From Leptospira johnsonii (GTDB lineage: Bacteria > Spirochaetota > Leptospiria > Leptospirales > Leptospiraceae), in assembly GCF_003112675.1 (NCBI RefSeq), contig NZ_BFAY01000012.1, positions 1-64,000 of the forward strand: a stretch of 64,000 nucleotides of DNA, in the 5' to 3' direction. Positions within the stretch are counted from its first letter, which is position 1. Each line of letters begins with the position of its first letter. The position numbers were made by a program, and so were the translations under genes. Positions 32,661-40,003 of this stretch are shown here, one piece after another. The notes below the pieces were generated by a model, which saw only the letters and a list, made by a program, of their open reading frames with translations, did no database searches and was not told the DNA's origin.

Positions 32661-33527
32661 TTAGAAGCGGTTTGTTACTGTAAGACGCATTGCGGCGCCT
32701 TTGAAAAATTTGCGAGTAAACTCAGCCGCAACTTTAGGATCGTACCCTTTACAAGAGAAGATATCGATATAAGAAGTATTGGTATCGTTCGCAAAATGAG
32801 CGGAGATACAAGAAGTCTCGATCAACTGCACCATGGAATAACCAGCCACACGATCGTCTTCTCCGAAGTAAACTACTTGGGTTTCACCGAAACGTTTCAT
32901 CTCGATCAAATCACATAGTTCCACAACGTATTGTTTAATTGCATCAGCGTCACGAATAAGGGCCGCATCACAGTTTTCCAGATCGATGGAGGTAAGAAGT
33001 CCCCAAGCTCCGTCTTTGAAAGGTTCATACACTTTCAATTCAGGATCGGATTCGATCTTGGACTGGATATAAGTAGGGAAATTTCCGTCAAAACGTTTAC
33101 GGACGATTTCTGCCTCTTCGTTGCGAGCCCATGCGAGTTCAGGGTTTTTCATCGCAGGATGATAAGTGATCTCTTGGCCTGCTTCGATGTCACGAAGTGC
33201 AACCAGAGTGATATCTCCCTGAAAACCGCAATTTGCATCCGCTGACTGGCGGATATAATGAACGGAATCAATTCCGTCATCATGCAAAGGAGAAACCAGA
33301 TAGAAGTCCTTATGGACTCTATGAGGAGATGAAAGTCCGGAAATTCCTGCGAGTTCATTCTTATGAACTGCTTTTCCTCCCCAGACTGCTACAACTTCTC
33401 CTGCAGAGATAGTTTCCTTTGTGTAAAGGAAAGCTTCTCCCTTATCAGTGGTTGCGATTTCGATACTATTTCTTAAATAAGAAAAACGATTAACTATTTT
33501 AAGTTGGTCTTGGATCTTTAGGCTCAT
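32661..33527 (-). CDS. SET domain fused to a SpeD-like (AdoMet decarboxylase-like) domain
   Basis: This is a 288-residue protein. Residues 20-125 look like a minimal SET domain: GEAFLYTKETISAGEVVAVWGG, then SADANCGFQGDITLVALRDIEAGQEITYHPAM, compared with the canonical NHSC...ALRDI..GEELTYDY. Residues 175-288 align with bacterial AdoMet decarboxylase: DLENCD, GYSMVQLIETSCISAHFAND, YIDIFSCKGYDPKVAAEF. The positions equal to Ser63, His68 and Cys83 of SpeD are kept as Ser239, His244 and Cys259. However, the Glu before the pyruvoyl Ser is Thr238 and the next His is Cys240, so self-cleavage and substrate use may differ. It lies between true speD and speE. It may regulate SpeD, modify a protein, or be a re-purposed decarboxylase. 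Confidence 0.75.
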   Translation of the reverse strand: MSLKIQDQLKIVNRFSYLRNSIEIATTDKGEAFLYTKETISAGEVVAVWGGKAVHKNELAGISGLSSPHRVHKDFYLVSPLHDDGIDSVHYIRQSADANCGFQGDITLVALRDIEAGQEITYHPAMKNPELAWARNEEAEIVRKRFDGNFPTYIQSKIESDPELKVYEPFKDGAWGLLTSIDLENCDAALIRDADAIKQYVVELCDLIEMKRFGETQVVYFGEDDRVAGYSMVQLIETSCISAHFANDTNTSYIDIFSCKGYDPKVAAEFTRKFFKGAAMRLTVTNRF

Positions 33528-33619
33528 TCTCTGATACCTCTCCTCATTAAAGTCTGAAAATAAGTGAAGTCGACCCTTCCTCCCGGAGAGGGGAACTCGT
33601 CTTTATCAATTAGGGTGTT

Positions 33620-33634
33620 TCCGGCTCTGCCGGA
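33620..33634. promoter_or_regulatory. Hairpin between speD and the SET/SpeD-like gene
   Basis: TCCGGC and GCCGGA form a perfect six-pair stem with a three-base loop, ten bases after the speD stop on the minus strand. No T run follows, so it is not a typical terminator. It may stabilise or partly terminate the speD message or set the ratio of speD to downstream genes in the 117-bp gap. Confidence 0.4.
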
Positions 33635-33644
33635 GAGAAGATAC

Positions 33645-34031
33645 TTATTTCCCAACTGGTTTGTGAGGTAGGTCTACGCCAAGTTTCAACAAACCGCGCT
33701 TCATTTCCACTACGGAGATGCTCTTTGAGCCGAAGCGTTCCTTGAGATATTCCAGAGCTGCCTGATTATCGATTAAGTCTCCGCAAGTGAAGACGTCGAT
33801 AGCACAATAACCGTATTCTGGCCAGGTATGTATAGCGAAATGGGATTCGCTCACGACAACCACACCGCTCACACCAAAAGGGCTAAATCTATGAAAAACA
33901 GATTTAACTGTGGTGGCACCGGAGAGGTCGACTGCCTTCAACATGATATCTTCTACCAATTCGTGATTGTTGATGGTCTCGTAATCACACTCATAAAATT
34001 CTGCAATTACGTGCTTTCCCAATGCGTTCAT
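33645..34031 (-). CDS. speD: S-adenosylmethionine decarboxylase proenzyme
   Basis: This is a 128-residue short (class 1b, SpeH-type) enzyme. The pyruvoyl-forming site is VVVSESHFAIHTWPEYG. Self-cleavage between Glu62 and Ser63 would create the pyruvoyl cofactor, and the conserved His68 and Cys83 (VFTCGD) are present. It makes decarboxylated SAM, the aminopropyl donor for SpeE encoded two genes downstream. GGAGG lies about 15 bases before the ATG, rather far. The gene starts the polyamine operon. Confidence 0.95.
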   Translation of the reverse strand: MNALGKHVIAEFYECDYETINNHELVEDIMLKAVDLSGATTVKSVFHRFSPFGVSGVVVVSESHFAIHTWPEYGYCAIDVFTCGDLIDNQAALEYLKERFGSKSISVVEMKRGLLKLGVDLPHKPVGK

Positions 34032-34198
34032 CTACTGCCTGACACCTCCGAACCGATTTTGGTTTAGTAACCGAGCATGCGTATGACTATGTTTTTTTGT
34101 CAACTCTCTACGTAAATTTATATTTATTTTTTCTGCGTAGCTTTTTCTAAGATCGGAAGATCCTAAAAACATATTACATTAGAATTTTCTGACGAGTC

Positions 34199-34678
34199 TT
34201 GTCTTCGAATTATACAAGGAGCATCATCATCAAAAATACACGATTTCAAAAATGGGTCCTTTTGAGCTTTTTCGGGCTTTTTTGGGTTATTTTAGGTACG
34301 CTGATTTATACAAACAGAGAGAAGTTTAGCTTCTGGAAAACTTCTTCTTTTGTTTTTCATTCCAAACGTGAAGCGATCTCTAACGCGGAGAAGAATGAAA
34401 AAAAAGGGATCGTACTTATCTTAACTCCTAGGTCTTGCGGCGACTGTGGCGTAAGTACCACACTCCTAGAGGAATTAGATTCTTTAGGCTGGAGTATTGT
34501 AAGGTTGGAAGAAGAAGATCCAGATTACGAAACCGTTCTCTCCGACGATCGATTCTCCGAAATACTGCCAGCGATACAGGAATCTAAACCTGCTTGGGGA
34601 GTTTTCAATTTGGGAGAAGAGCTTTTGATTACAAAGCCCGGATTACCAAGCAAATCGGATCTAGAAACGATTTTGTAA
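34199..34678 (+). CDS. Membrane-anchored thioredoxin-like protein
   Basis: This is a 159-residue protein. One membrane helix (WVLLSFFGLFWVILGTLIYT) follows a short basic N-terminus. The soluble domain begins GIVLILTPRSCGDCGVSTTLLEEL, where a CxxC (CGDC) sits after a beta strand as in thioredoxin-fold proteins. The rest is short for a full thioredoxin. It probably faces the periplasm and takes part in thiol exchange. The start is TTG 34199, with no better ATG in frame. It converges on the next gene across a terminator at 34683-34705. Confidence 0.6.
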   Translation: MSSNYTRSIIIKNTRFQKWVLLSFFGLFWVILGTLIYTNREKFSFWKTSSFVFHSKREAISNAEKNEKKGIVLILTPRSCGDCGVSTTLLEELDSLGWSIVRLEEEDPDYETVLSDDRFSEILPAIQESKPAWGVFNLGEELLITKPGLPSKSDLETIL

Positions 34679-34682
34679 TAGA

Positions 34683-34705
34683 GAAGAAGCCAGTGAGGCT
34701 TCTTC
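34683..34705. terminator. Bidirectional terminator hairpin
   Basis: GAAGAAGCC (34683-34691) and GGCTTCTTC (34697-34705) form a perfect nine-pair stem with a five-base loop. It lies between convergent genes ending at 34678 and 34712. T runs are weak on both sides. Confidence 0.65.
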
Positions 34706-34711
34706 CTTAAT

Positions 34712-35200
34712 TCAATCTGACTTTTTCAGGAATTCGGAGATGGAGTTCTTGTCCTTCTCCAAAGAATGTCTATGGATCTCTTCGATCACTGTTTCGATCA
34801 CAGAGCCCATTAAGAATACTCCGGAGCTTACTTTAACGTCGTAACTTCTCTCCGATTCGCCTGGCCCGATCTCCTTGTATACGGAGAATCCCTTGATGGT
34901 GACGATGGAATCATTTCCTGGAGGAGCGATCGTAAATTCGTGGGTATTTGTAGAGATATCGAATACGGAATCTTCCAAGAGAGAAGGATCTGAAAGAAGT
35001 GCAGCAAGCACCTTTGGCAGGGATTCGGCTAACTTTACCTTTCTTTTTTGGTAAACTTTGTTTCCCTCTTTTCTTTCCTCCAATAATTCCACGTTTTTCA
35101 ATTCGGGGAATTTATCTAAATATTTGTATCTATCTTCTCTCGCTCTGAGTAGATCTTGGAGGGGAACTGGGAAAGTTTGTACTACTTTATATTGTTTCAT
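34712..35200 (-). CDS. DUF2505-like lipid-binding-fold (SRPBCC) protein
   Basis: This protein has about 162 residues with ATG 35200 as start. The upstream 44 codons of the open frame read as non-coding, and AGGA lies about eight bases before this ATG. The sequence MKQYKVVQTFPVPLQDLLRAREDRYKYLDKFPELKNVELLEERKEGN resembles START/SRPBCC-type proteins such as DUF2505, which hold hydrophobic ligands. The later segment SYDVKVSSGVFLMGSVIETVIEEIHRHSLEKD fits the long C-terminal helix of that fold. The ligand and role are unknown. Confidence 0.65.
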   Translation of the reverse strand: MKQYKVVQTFPVPLQDLLRAREDRYKYLDKFPELKNVELLEERKEGNKVYQKRKVKLAESLPKVLAALLSDPSLLEDSVFDISTNTHEFTIAPPGNDSIVTIKGFSVYKEIGPGESERSYDVKVSSGVFLMGSVIETVIEEIHRHSLEKDKNSISEFLKKSD

Positions 35201-35361
35201 CCGGGGTTCCTGAGGAATTTGATTAGCCGTTTCTCGGGCAGTCTGTTTGTATTTCCCCGCTCGGGAAACCCTTTTTTCCTCTCGGTCGAAAGGAAAAATC
35301 CGAATGACAGACAGGCCGTAAAAGAGGCTCATGACTGGAGATCCTGCGCTAATTTCAAAGA

Positions 35362-36495
35362 ATGAAAGACAGAACTTGGATAGAACTTTCCAGAGCGGCG
35401 ATCTCAGCGAACCTGAAAAACTTTCGCGCCCTTCTTTCCCCTAAGACCTTACTGACTGCAGTTATCAAATCCAACGCGTACGGTCACGGACTTTTAGAAA
35501 CTGCAGAGCTCGCCTACCAAGCTGGAGCAGATCTTTTCGGGGTAAATTCTTTGGAAGAAGCAAAACTTCTCCGCCAAAAATATCCCGAGTTCAAGATCCT
35601 GATCATGGGAGAAATCCCCAGCCTCGCAGAAAGAACATCAGAAGTATCGGACCCGAATTTTTGGATTATAGTATCACGAACGGAAGAAGTAAGAATTTTA
35701 ACAAATTGTAAACCTTCTCCAGGGATCCATCTGAAGGTGGATACCGGAATGGCTCGCCTGGGGTTTTTCGGAGTCGACCTGGAGAGAACACTTTCAGAGA
35801 TCAAATCGGAAGGACTGAAGATAGATGGGATCGCCACCCATTTTGCAAGTACGGAAGATGTTTTAGAGCAGAAGTATTCCAAAGAGCAGATGAGATCTTT
35901 TTCGGAAGCGATCCTTCTCGCAGAAAAATTCGGATTCAAAAATTTAATCAAACATGCTTGTGCTTCCGCTTCTACCATGTTGTTTCCGGAAGCTCATTAC
36001 GATCTAGTTCGGGTCGGAATATCCCTCTACGGTCTTTGGCCGAGTTTGCAAACTAGACTTTCTTTGCATTTAAGCGGCAAAAAAGATTTTAATCTTTCCC
36101 CTGTTCTTTCTTGGAAGACCCGAATTGTTCATATCAAAACCGTTCCGGAAGATAGTTTTGTGGGCTACGGTTCTACTTACCAAACAAGCGCAGCAACTCG
36201 TATCGCAGTTGTTCCGGTAGGTTATTACGAAGGACTGGACAGAAAACTTTCCAATAACGGGGTCATGCTCGTAAAAGGAAAAAGAGCAAAGATCCTGGGA
36301 AGGATCTGTATGAACATGACCATGTTGGATATCACACATATTCCGGGAGCCGAGATCGGGGACGTGGTCACGATCTTAGGTAAAGAAGGAGAAGAAGAAA
36401 TTTCCGCAGACGATCATGCCAACTGGACTTATACAATTAATTATGAAGTTACCACTCGGATCAGCGAGTCGGTCCCCAAAAAAATAGCAGAGTAA
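35362..36495 (+). CDS. alr: Alanine racemase
   Basis: This is a 377-residue PLP enzyme. The cofactor Lys is in TAVIKSNAYGHGL near residue 35. The TIM-barrel part includes LKVDTGMARLGF and DLVRVGISLYGLWP. The C-terminal part has VGYGSTYQTSAATRIAVVPVGYYEGL with the second catalytic Tyr and ICMNMTMLDIT. It makes D-alanine for peptidoglycan. Length and motif order are standard. It is the first gene of a plus-strand run followed at 19 bp by the acyltransferase. Confidence 0.95.
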   Translation: MKDRTWIELSRAAISANLKNFRALLSPKTLLTAVIKSNAYGHGLLETAELAYQAGADLFGVNSLEEAKLLRQKYPEFKILIMGEIPSLAERTSEVSDPNFWIIVSRTEEVRILTNCKPSPGIHLKVDTGMARLGFFGVDLERTLSEIKSEGLKIDGIATHFASTEDVLEQKYSKEQMRSFSEAILLAEKFGFKNLIKHACASASTMLFPEAHYDLVRVGISLYGLWPSLQTRLSLHLSGKKDFNLSPVLSWKTRIVHIKTVPEDSFVGYGSTYQTSAATRIAVVPVGYYEGLDRKLSNNGVMLVKGKRAKILGRICMNMTMLDITHIPGAEIGDVVTILGKEGEEEISADDHANWTYTINYEVTTRISESVPKKIAE

Positions 36496-36514
36496 AAAGA
36501 GAAGAGGAACTGCA

Positions 36515-37654
36515 ATGACTTCGATTACTGAAAACGAAACCTCAAAACAAGTTCAGCCTGTATATACTACTAAGACTTATAGTTTTTTGATCAGGATCGT
36601 ATTCAAGGCAAGAAGGATCCTATTCGATGGTTTCGAAGAACATTTCCCTGCGAGTAATCCAAAAAAAATTTTAGAAGCTCCCTATCCTTCTATTCTAATG
36701 GCCAACCATGTTTGGGAAGGAGATGTTCCTGCTCTTGCGGCGGTATACCCTCATATCCACCCTTCGATTAAATTCGCGATCCCGGCTAGAGAAGATATAT
36801 TAGGAAAAGATTTTTTAGTGAAAGAGTTCAAACCGAAAGGACTTCTGAAACTCTTTTTCTTGTTAGTAGATAAATCAGGGATGATCCCAAAATATTTGGA
36901 TTATATAGGTTGTGTTCCGATCAAAAGACCGTTCAGGGATAACGCAAGAGAACTTTTGAAAAAAGGACTTTTGAGAGATATGGTGGACCAAGAATGGGGT
37001 TATCTTTCCGATCGAATTTCCGAAGGAAGAAACCTTTTCCTTTTTCCGGAAGGTGTTTTTAATCAAGACGGGTACATGGCTCAGGTTAAAAAGGGAGTCT
37101 ATTTTCTTAGATCTAAATTCAAAAATTTGAATTTTACATCTTTTACTTTGACCTACGATTATTTCTCTTCTAAAAAATCGGAACTTCATATAGGTTACGG
37201 AGAACAATTCCCTATTCCGGAAAATGCGGATGCAGACCAGGTTTCCAGCATAGTAAAAGAAAGATTAGGAAGCGGATACACGATCACTGCAGGAAATTTG
37301 GCTTCTTATATGGTCCTAAAATTCGAAGGAAAAGCTAAAGAGAGTAAGGAGAAATTATTCTCAATCCTTACTTCCTTAGCGGAGAAAATCAAAAATGCTC
37401 ATCCTGAAATTTATATTTCCGAAAAATTCAAAACGGACGCACTAAAACATGCATTCGATTCTTTTTTAGAGAAAGCCAAAAAAGGAGGGTTCTTGAAATT
37501 AGAAGGAAACGATATAGTTTTCTTGGAAAAATTATTTCAGATCCCGAAAGATCTTCATAATTTAAAGAAGAAAAATCTGGTCTTATACCATAGAAACCAA
37601 CTCACGTACCATCTTCCTAAACTTGATACGGTTTGGTCCACGATCAGCGCCTGA
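36515..37654 (+). CDS. PlsC-like acyltransferase
   Basis: This is a 379-residue protein. The acyltransferase signature NHx4-5D is seen as ILMANHVWEGDVPALA and the later block as NLFLFPEGVFNQDG, with IGCVPIKRPFRDNARE between. These mark the PlsC/lysophosphatidate acyltransferase superfamily, acting at the inner membrane. The last 130 residues are an extra helical region not usual for PlsC. The acyl acceptor is unknown. It is followed closely (10 bp) by two unknown genes that may work with it. Confidence 0.8.
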   Translation: MTSITENETSKQVQPVYTTKTYSFLIRIVFKARRILFDGFEEHFPASNPKKILEAPYPSILMANHVWEGDVPALAAVYPHIHPSIKFAIPAREDILGKDFLVKEFKPKGLLKLFFLLVDKSGMIPKYLDYIGCVPIKRPFRDNARELLKKGLLRDMVDQEWGYLSDRISEGRNLFLFPEGVFNQDGYMAQVKKGVYFLRSKFKNLNFTSFTLTYDYFSSKKSELHIGYGEQFPIPENADADQVSSIVKERLGSGYTITAGNLASYMVLKFEGKAKESKEKLFSILTSLAEKIKNAHPEIYISEKFKTDALKHAFDSFLEKAKKGGFLKLEGNDIVFLEKLFQIPKDLHNLKKKNLVLYHRNQLTYHLPKLDTVWSTISA

Positions 37655-37664
37655 GGAGTAACTT

Positions 37665-38564
37665 TTGGCATTTTGGAAAAGATTTGTTTCCCGTAAAACC
37701 AGGGTAGAGAACTGGATCACTAAACCAGGAGTTCTGGAAAACAGCGTACGTAAAAGTTTACATTTTTTATTTAGATCCAGCCTAGAAGAGATTTTTCCGG
37801 AAGATCTCTCAATCTCTCCTTCAGTTTTGGGCCTCGTTCGTCTTCCGGAAGAAAAACTAAAAGTTTTAGCCGAAGAATTTCCGGTAGAGAAAGCATTCCC
37901 CTACTCTTCTGCAGATGAATTCCTTTCGGAAGAATCCATGAATTCTATCGTAGAATTTATCGCGGGAACACAGGCTGCTCCCTCTAAAAATCTGATCCTA
38001 GGAATTTTGAATCAACCCGAAGTTCAGGCGATCTTTTCCCAAGGATTGGAGAAGGTGCTAAACGAATTTCATAAAAAGATAAATCCTTTGCATGGAGTTT
38101 TCCAAGCGGCAGGTTTGGAAAAACAGATTTCTCAATTTTTATCTTCTCTATTGCCTACTTTTACGGAAAGGATTGCTGAGTTTGTTTCCATAGGTTCAGG
38201 AACACAAGAGATCCAAGGAGTGATCCGAAATACTTTAAAAATCCTTTTCCAAACAGGCTTTAGCGATCTGGGAAGATTGGAAACTTCTAGATTCGGCGCC
38301 GGAACGGATCGGATCAGAAGAGCGATTGCGAGCGACGAAAAAGTCCGCGGAGCCATGGAAAATTTATACTCGGTCAGCCGAGATACATTACTGAATCATT
38401 ATAGAAAAGAAACTTTGAAAGAGTTTATAGGGCTTTCCGAACCTGAATTGGATCTATGGATCGGCAAAATCTCCGAAGATTTGGCGTCTAATATTAGAAA
38501 GGTCCATTCTAAAAGATCTCTTTCTCCTTTGGTTTTGGACTTACTAACGGATATTTTGGGATGA
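37665..38564 (+). CDS. Unknown helical protein next to acyltransferase
   Basis: This 299-residue protein starts with TTG 37665, supported by GAGGAG seven bases upstream. There is no signal peptide or membrane helix. The sequence is predicted mainly alpha-helical, with an amphipathic middle (FLSSLLPTFTERIAEFVSIG) and no known motif. Its stop overlaps the next ATG by four bases (ATGA), so it is coupled with the repeat protein downstream. Possibly it associates with lipid or membrane with the PlsC-like neighbour. I do not recognise the family. Confidence 0.7.
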   Translation: MAFWKRFVSRKTRVENWITKPGVLENSVRKSLHFLFRSSLEEIFPEDLSISPSVLGLVRLPEEKLKVLAEEFPVEKAFPYSSADEFLSEESMNSIVEFIAGTQAAPSKNLILGILNQPEVQAIFSQGLEKVLNEFHKKINPLHGVFQAAGLEKQISQFLSSLLPTFTERIAEFVSIGSGTQEIQGVIRNTLKILFQTGFSDLGRLETSRFGAGTDRIRRAIASDEKVRGAMENLYSVSRDTLLNHYRKETLKEFIGLSEPELDLWIGKISEDLASNIRKVHSKRSLSPLVLDLLTDILG

Positions 38565-39325
38565 AGAAGGTAATCTCCACCATTCAAAACGCATTAGAAT
38601 ATCTGGATAAATTAGGACCTCAAAAATCCTTCCAGTTATTCCGTAATCTAGGTTACGAGGCGTTGTTTTCCATCTCAGAAAAGGTGGATCATAAAAAACT
38701 TTTATACTTAAGCCAAAATCTGAGCGAACAAGAGATCGTTACTCTTTTACAATCCATCCAAGAATCCACCCTAGTGGATCTGATCCAAAACACGGTTCCA
38801 TCCGATCTGGTTTATTACGTAAAACATCTAGGTCTCAAGGATCTGAAATTTCTAGCGGAATCCATCTCACCATTAAACGTTTCTAGGATAAACAGCACGA
38901 TAGGTTCTAAAACGATCGTGGAGATCTTAACGAATATCGGACCGGATTCTGCAGTAGAGTATTTGAATTCTATAGGCATAGATTCTTTTTTGGAGCTGAC
39001 CAAGACTCTGCCTGTAAAAGATTTTGTTCCTTTGACCAAGGCTTTAACTCCGCAAGAATGTGCGGAGTGGATCCGTAAAAGATCCATCTCAGAGATCCCG
39101 GCTTTATTGAAGGGTTTAGGAACTAAAAACGCGGTAAGTCTTTTGCAACAGGTAGGGTTTCAAAAGGTAATTTCCATCCTTTCCGTTTTGAATCCGGAAG
39201 AACTAGTGCAGCTCATCCGCACATTAAATAAAATGAAATTACCTTCCGTCAGAAAACCGGCCGCAAAAAAAGTAAAAGTTCCCCAAAACAAAAGAACTTC
39301 TAAAAGAAAACGTAAAAGTTTATAA
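38561..39325 (+). CDS. Helical-repeat protein with strongly basic tail
   Basis: This is a 254-residue protein. Residues 10-225 read as a run of short leucine-rich helices of about 20-27 residues (for example LLYLSQNLSEQEIVTLLQSI, LVYYVKHLGLKDLKFLAESI, AVSLLQQVGFQKVISILSVL), suggesting an alpha-solenoid. The last 25 residues are almost all Lys, Arg, Pro and Thr, including KRTSKRKRKSL, apt for binding nucleic acid or acidic lipid. It is coupled by ATGA overlap to the upstream unknown gene. The function is unknown. Confidence 0.7.
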   Translation: MKKVISTIQNALEYLDKLGPQKSFQLFRNLGYEALFSISEKVDHKKLLYLSQNLSEQEIVTLLQSIQESTLVDLIQNTVPSDLVYYVKHLGLKDLKFLAESISPLNVSRINSTIGSKTIVEILTNIGPDSAVEYLNSIGIDSFLELTKTLPVKDFVPLTKALTPQECAEWIRKRSISEIPALLKGLGTKNAVSLLQQVGFQKVISILSVLNPEELVQLIRTLNKMKLPSVRKPAAKKVKVPQNKRTSKRKRKSL

Positions 39326-40003
39326 GTTTAATTTCCCTTTTTGGGCAGAGATCACTTCTTCCCTGCTCTTAGAAAGCCCATCCAATCTTTCCTTTAGAAG
39401 TTTCTCATATTCTGGATTGGAATTTTTAGGATTTTCTCCCACTAATTTTTGGTAATTCTCCATTCCATATTTCAGGATCTCCAACATATCGTCGGATCGT
39501 TTCAGTTTTGTATTTAGATAAAAGGACATTTCTTCCTTCGGGACATCCTTTCTTTCTAAAATTTCTCTTTGGACTCTATAGTAATGATCTTCATTCTCTT
39601 TCTTTTTAGCGATCTCTTCTTCCGAAAGTTTTTTAGGAATGAGAGAATTGTTCGGGAATTTTTCGCTAAGAGGTTTAAACTTTTCATAAAGTTGATCGTA
39701 TAATTTGGCTCTTTCTTCCGGACTTAAACTTTCTAGATATGATTTCGTTTTGGTGGGCTTAGAACCGGGTTCCGTAACGACTGCGACTGGACCGGATACT
39801 GTCTCTTCTACATGCCCTGAAAAGTCTAAGAAAGTCCCTCCTTCGAATAAGGAGTTTTCTTTTTGAGTCAAGGTTTCTTCCGAGAGTCCTCCTTGGTAAC
39901 TAGTACTTTCTTTCGTAGAAGTTCCCGGAAATAGAAGATAAAAAATTCCGATCAAGGAAACGATGAGTATGGATAAGATTAGATACGTTCTTTTTTGATT
40001 CAT
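39320..40003 (-). CDS. Membrane-anchored unknown protein, partner of sensor kinase
   Basis: This is a 227-residue protein. A single N-terminal membrane helix (YLILSILIVSLIGIFYLLF) is followed by a low-complexity linker and a charged helical domain (SLSPEERAKLYDQLYEKFKPLSEKFP...). It probably faces the periplasm. Its ATG overlaps the kinase stop (ATGA at 40000-40003), so the two are translated together and may form one signalling unit. Its 3' end overlaps the convergent repeat-protein gene by six bases. No known domain. Confidence 0.65.
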   Translation of the reverse strand: MNQKRTYLILSILIVSLIGIFYLLFPGTSTKESTSYQGGLSEETLTQKENSLFEGGTFLDFSGHVEETVSGPVAVVTEPGSKPTKTKSYLESLSPEERAKLYDQLYEKFKPLSEKFPNNSLIPKKLSEEEIAKKKENEDHYYRVQREILERKDVPKEEMSFYLNTKLKRSDDMLEILKYGMENYQKLVGENPKNSNPEYEKLLKERLDGLSKSREEVISAQKGKLNL

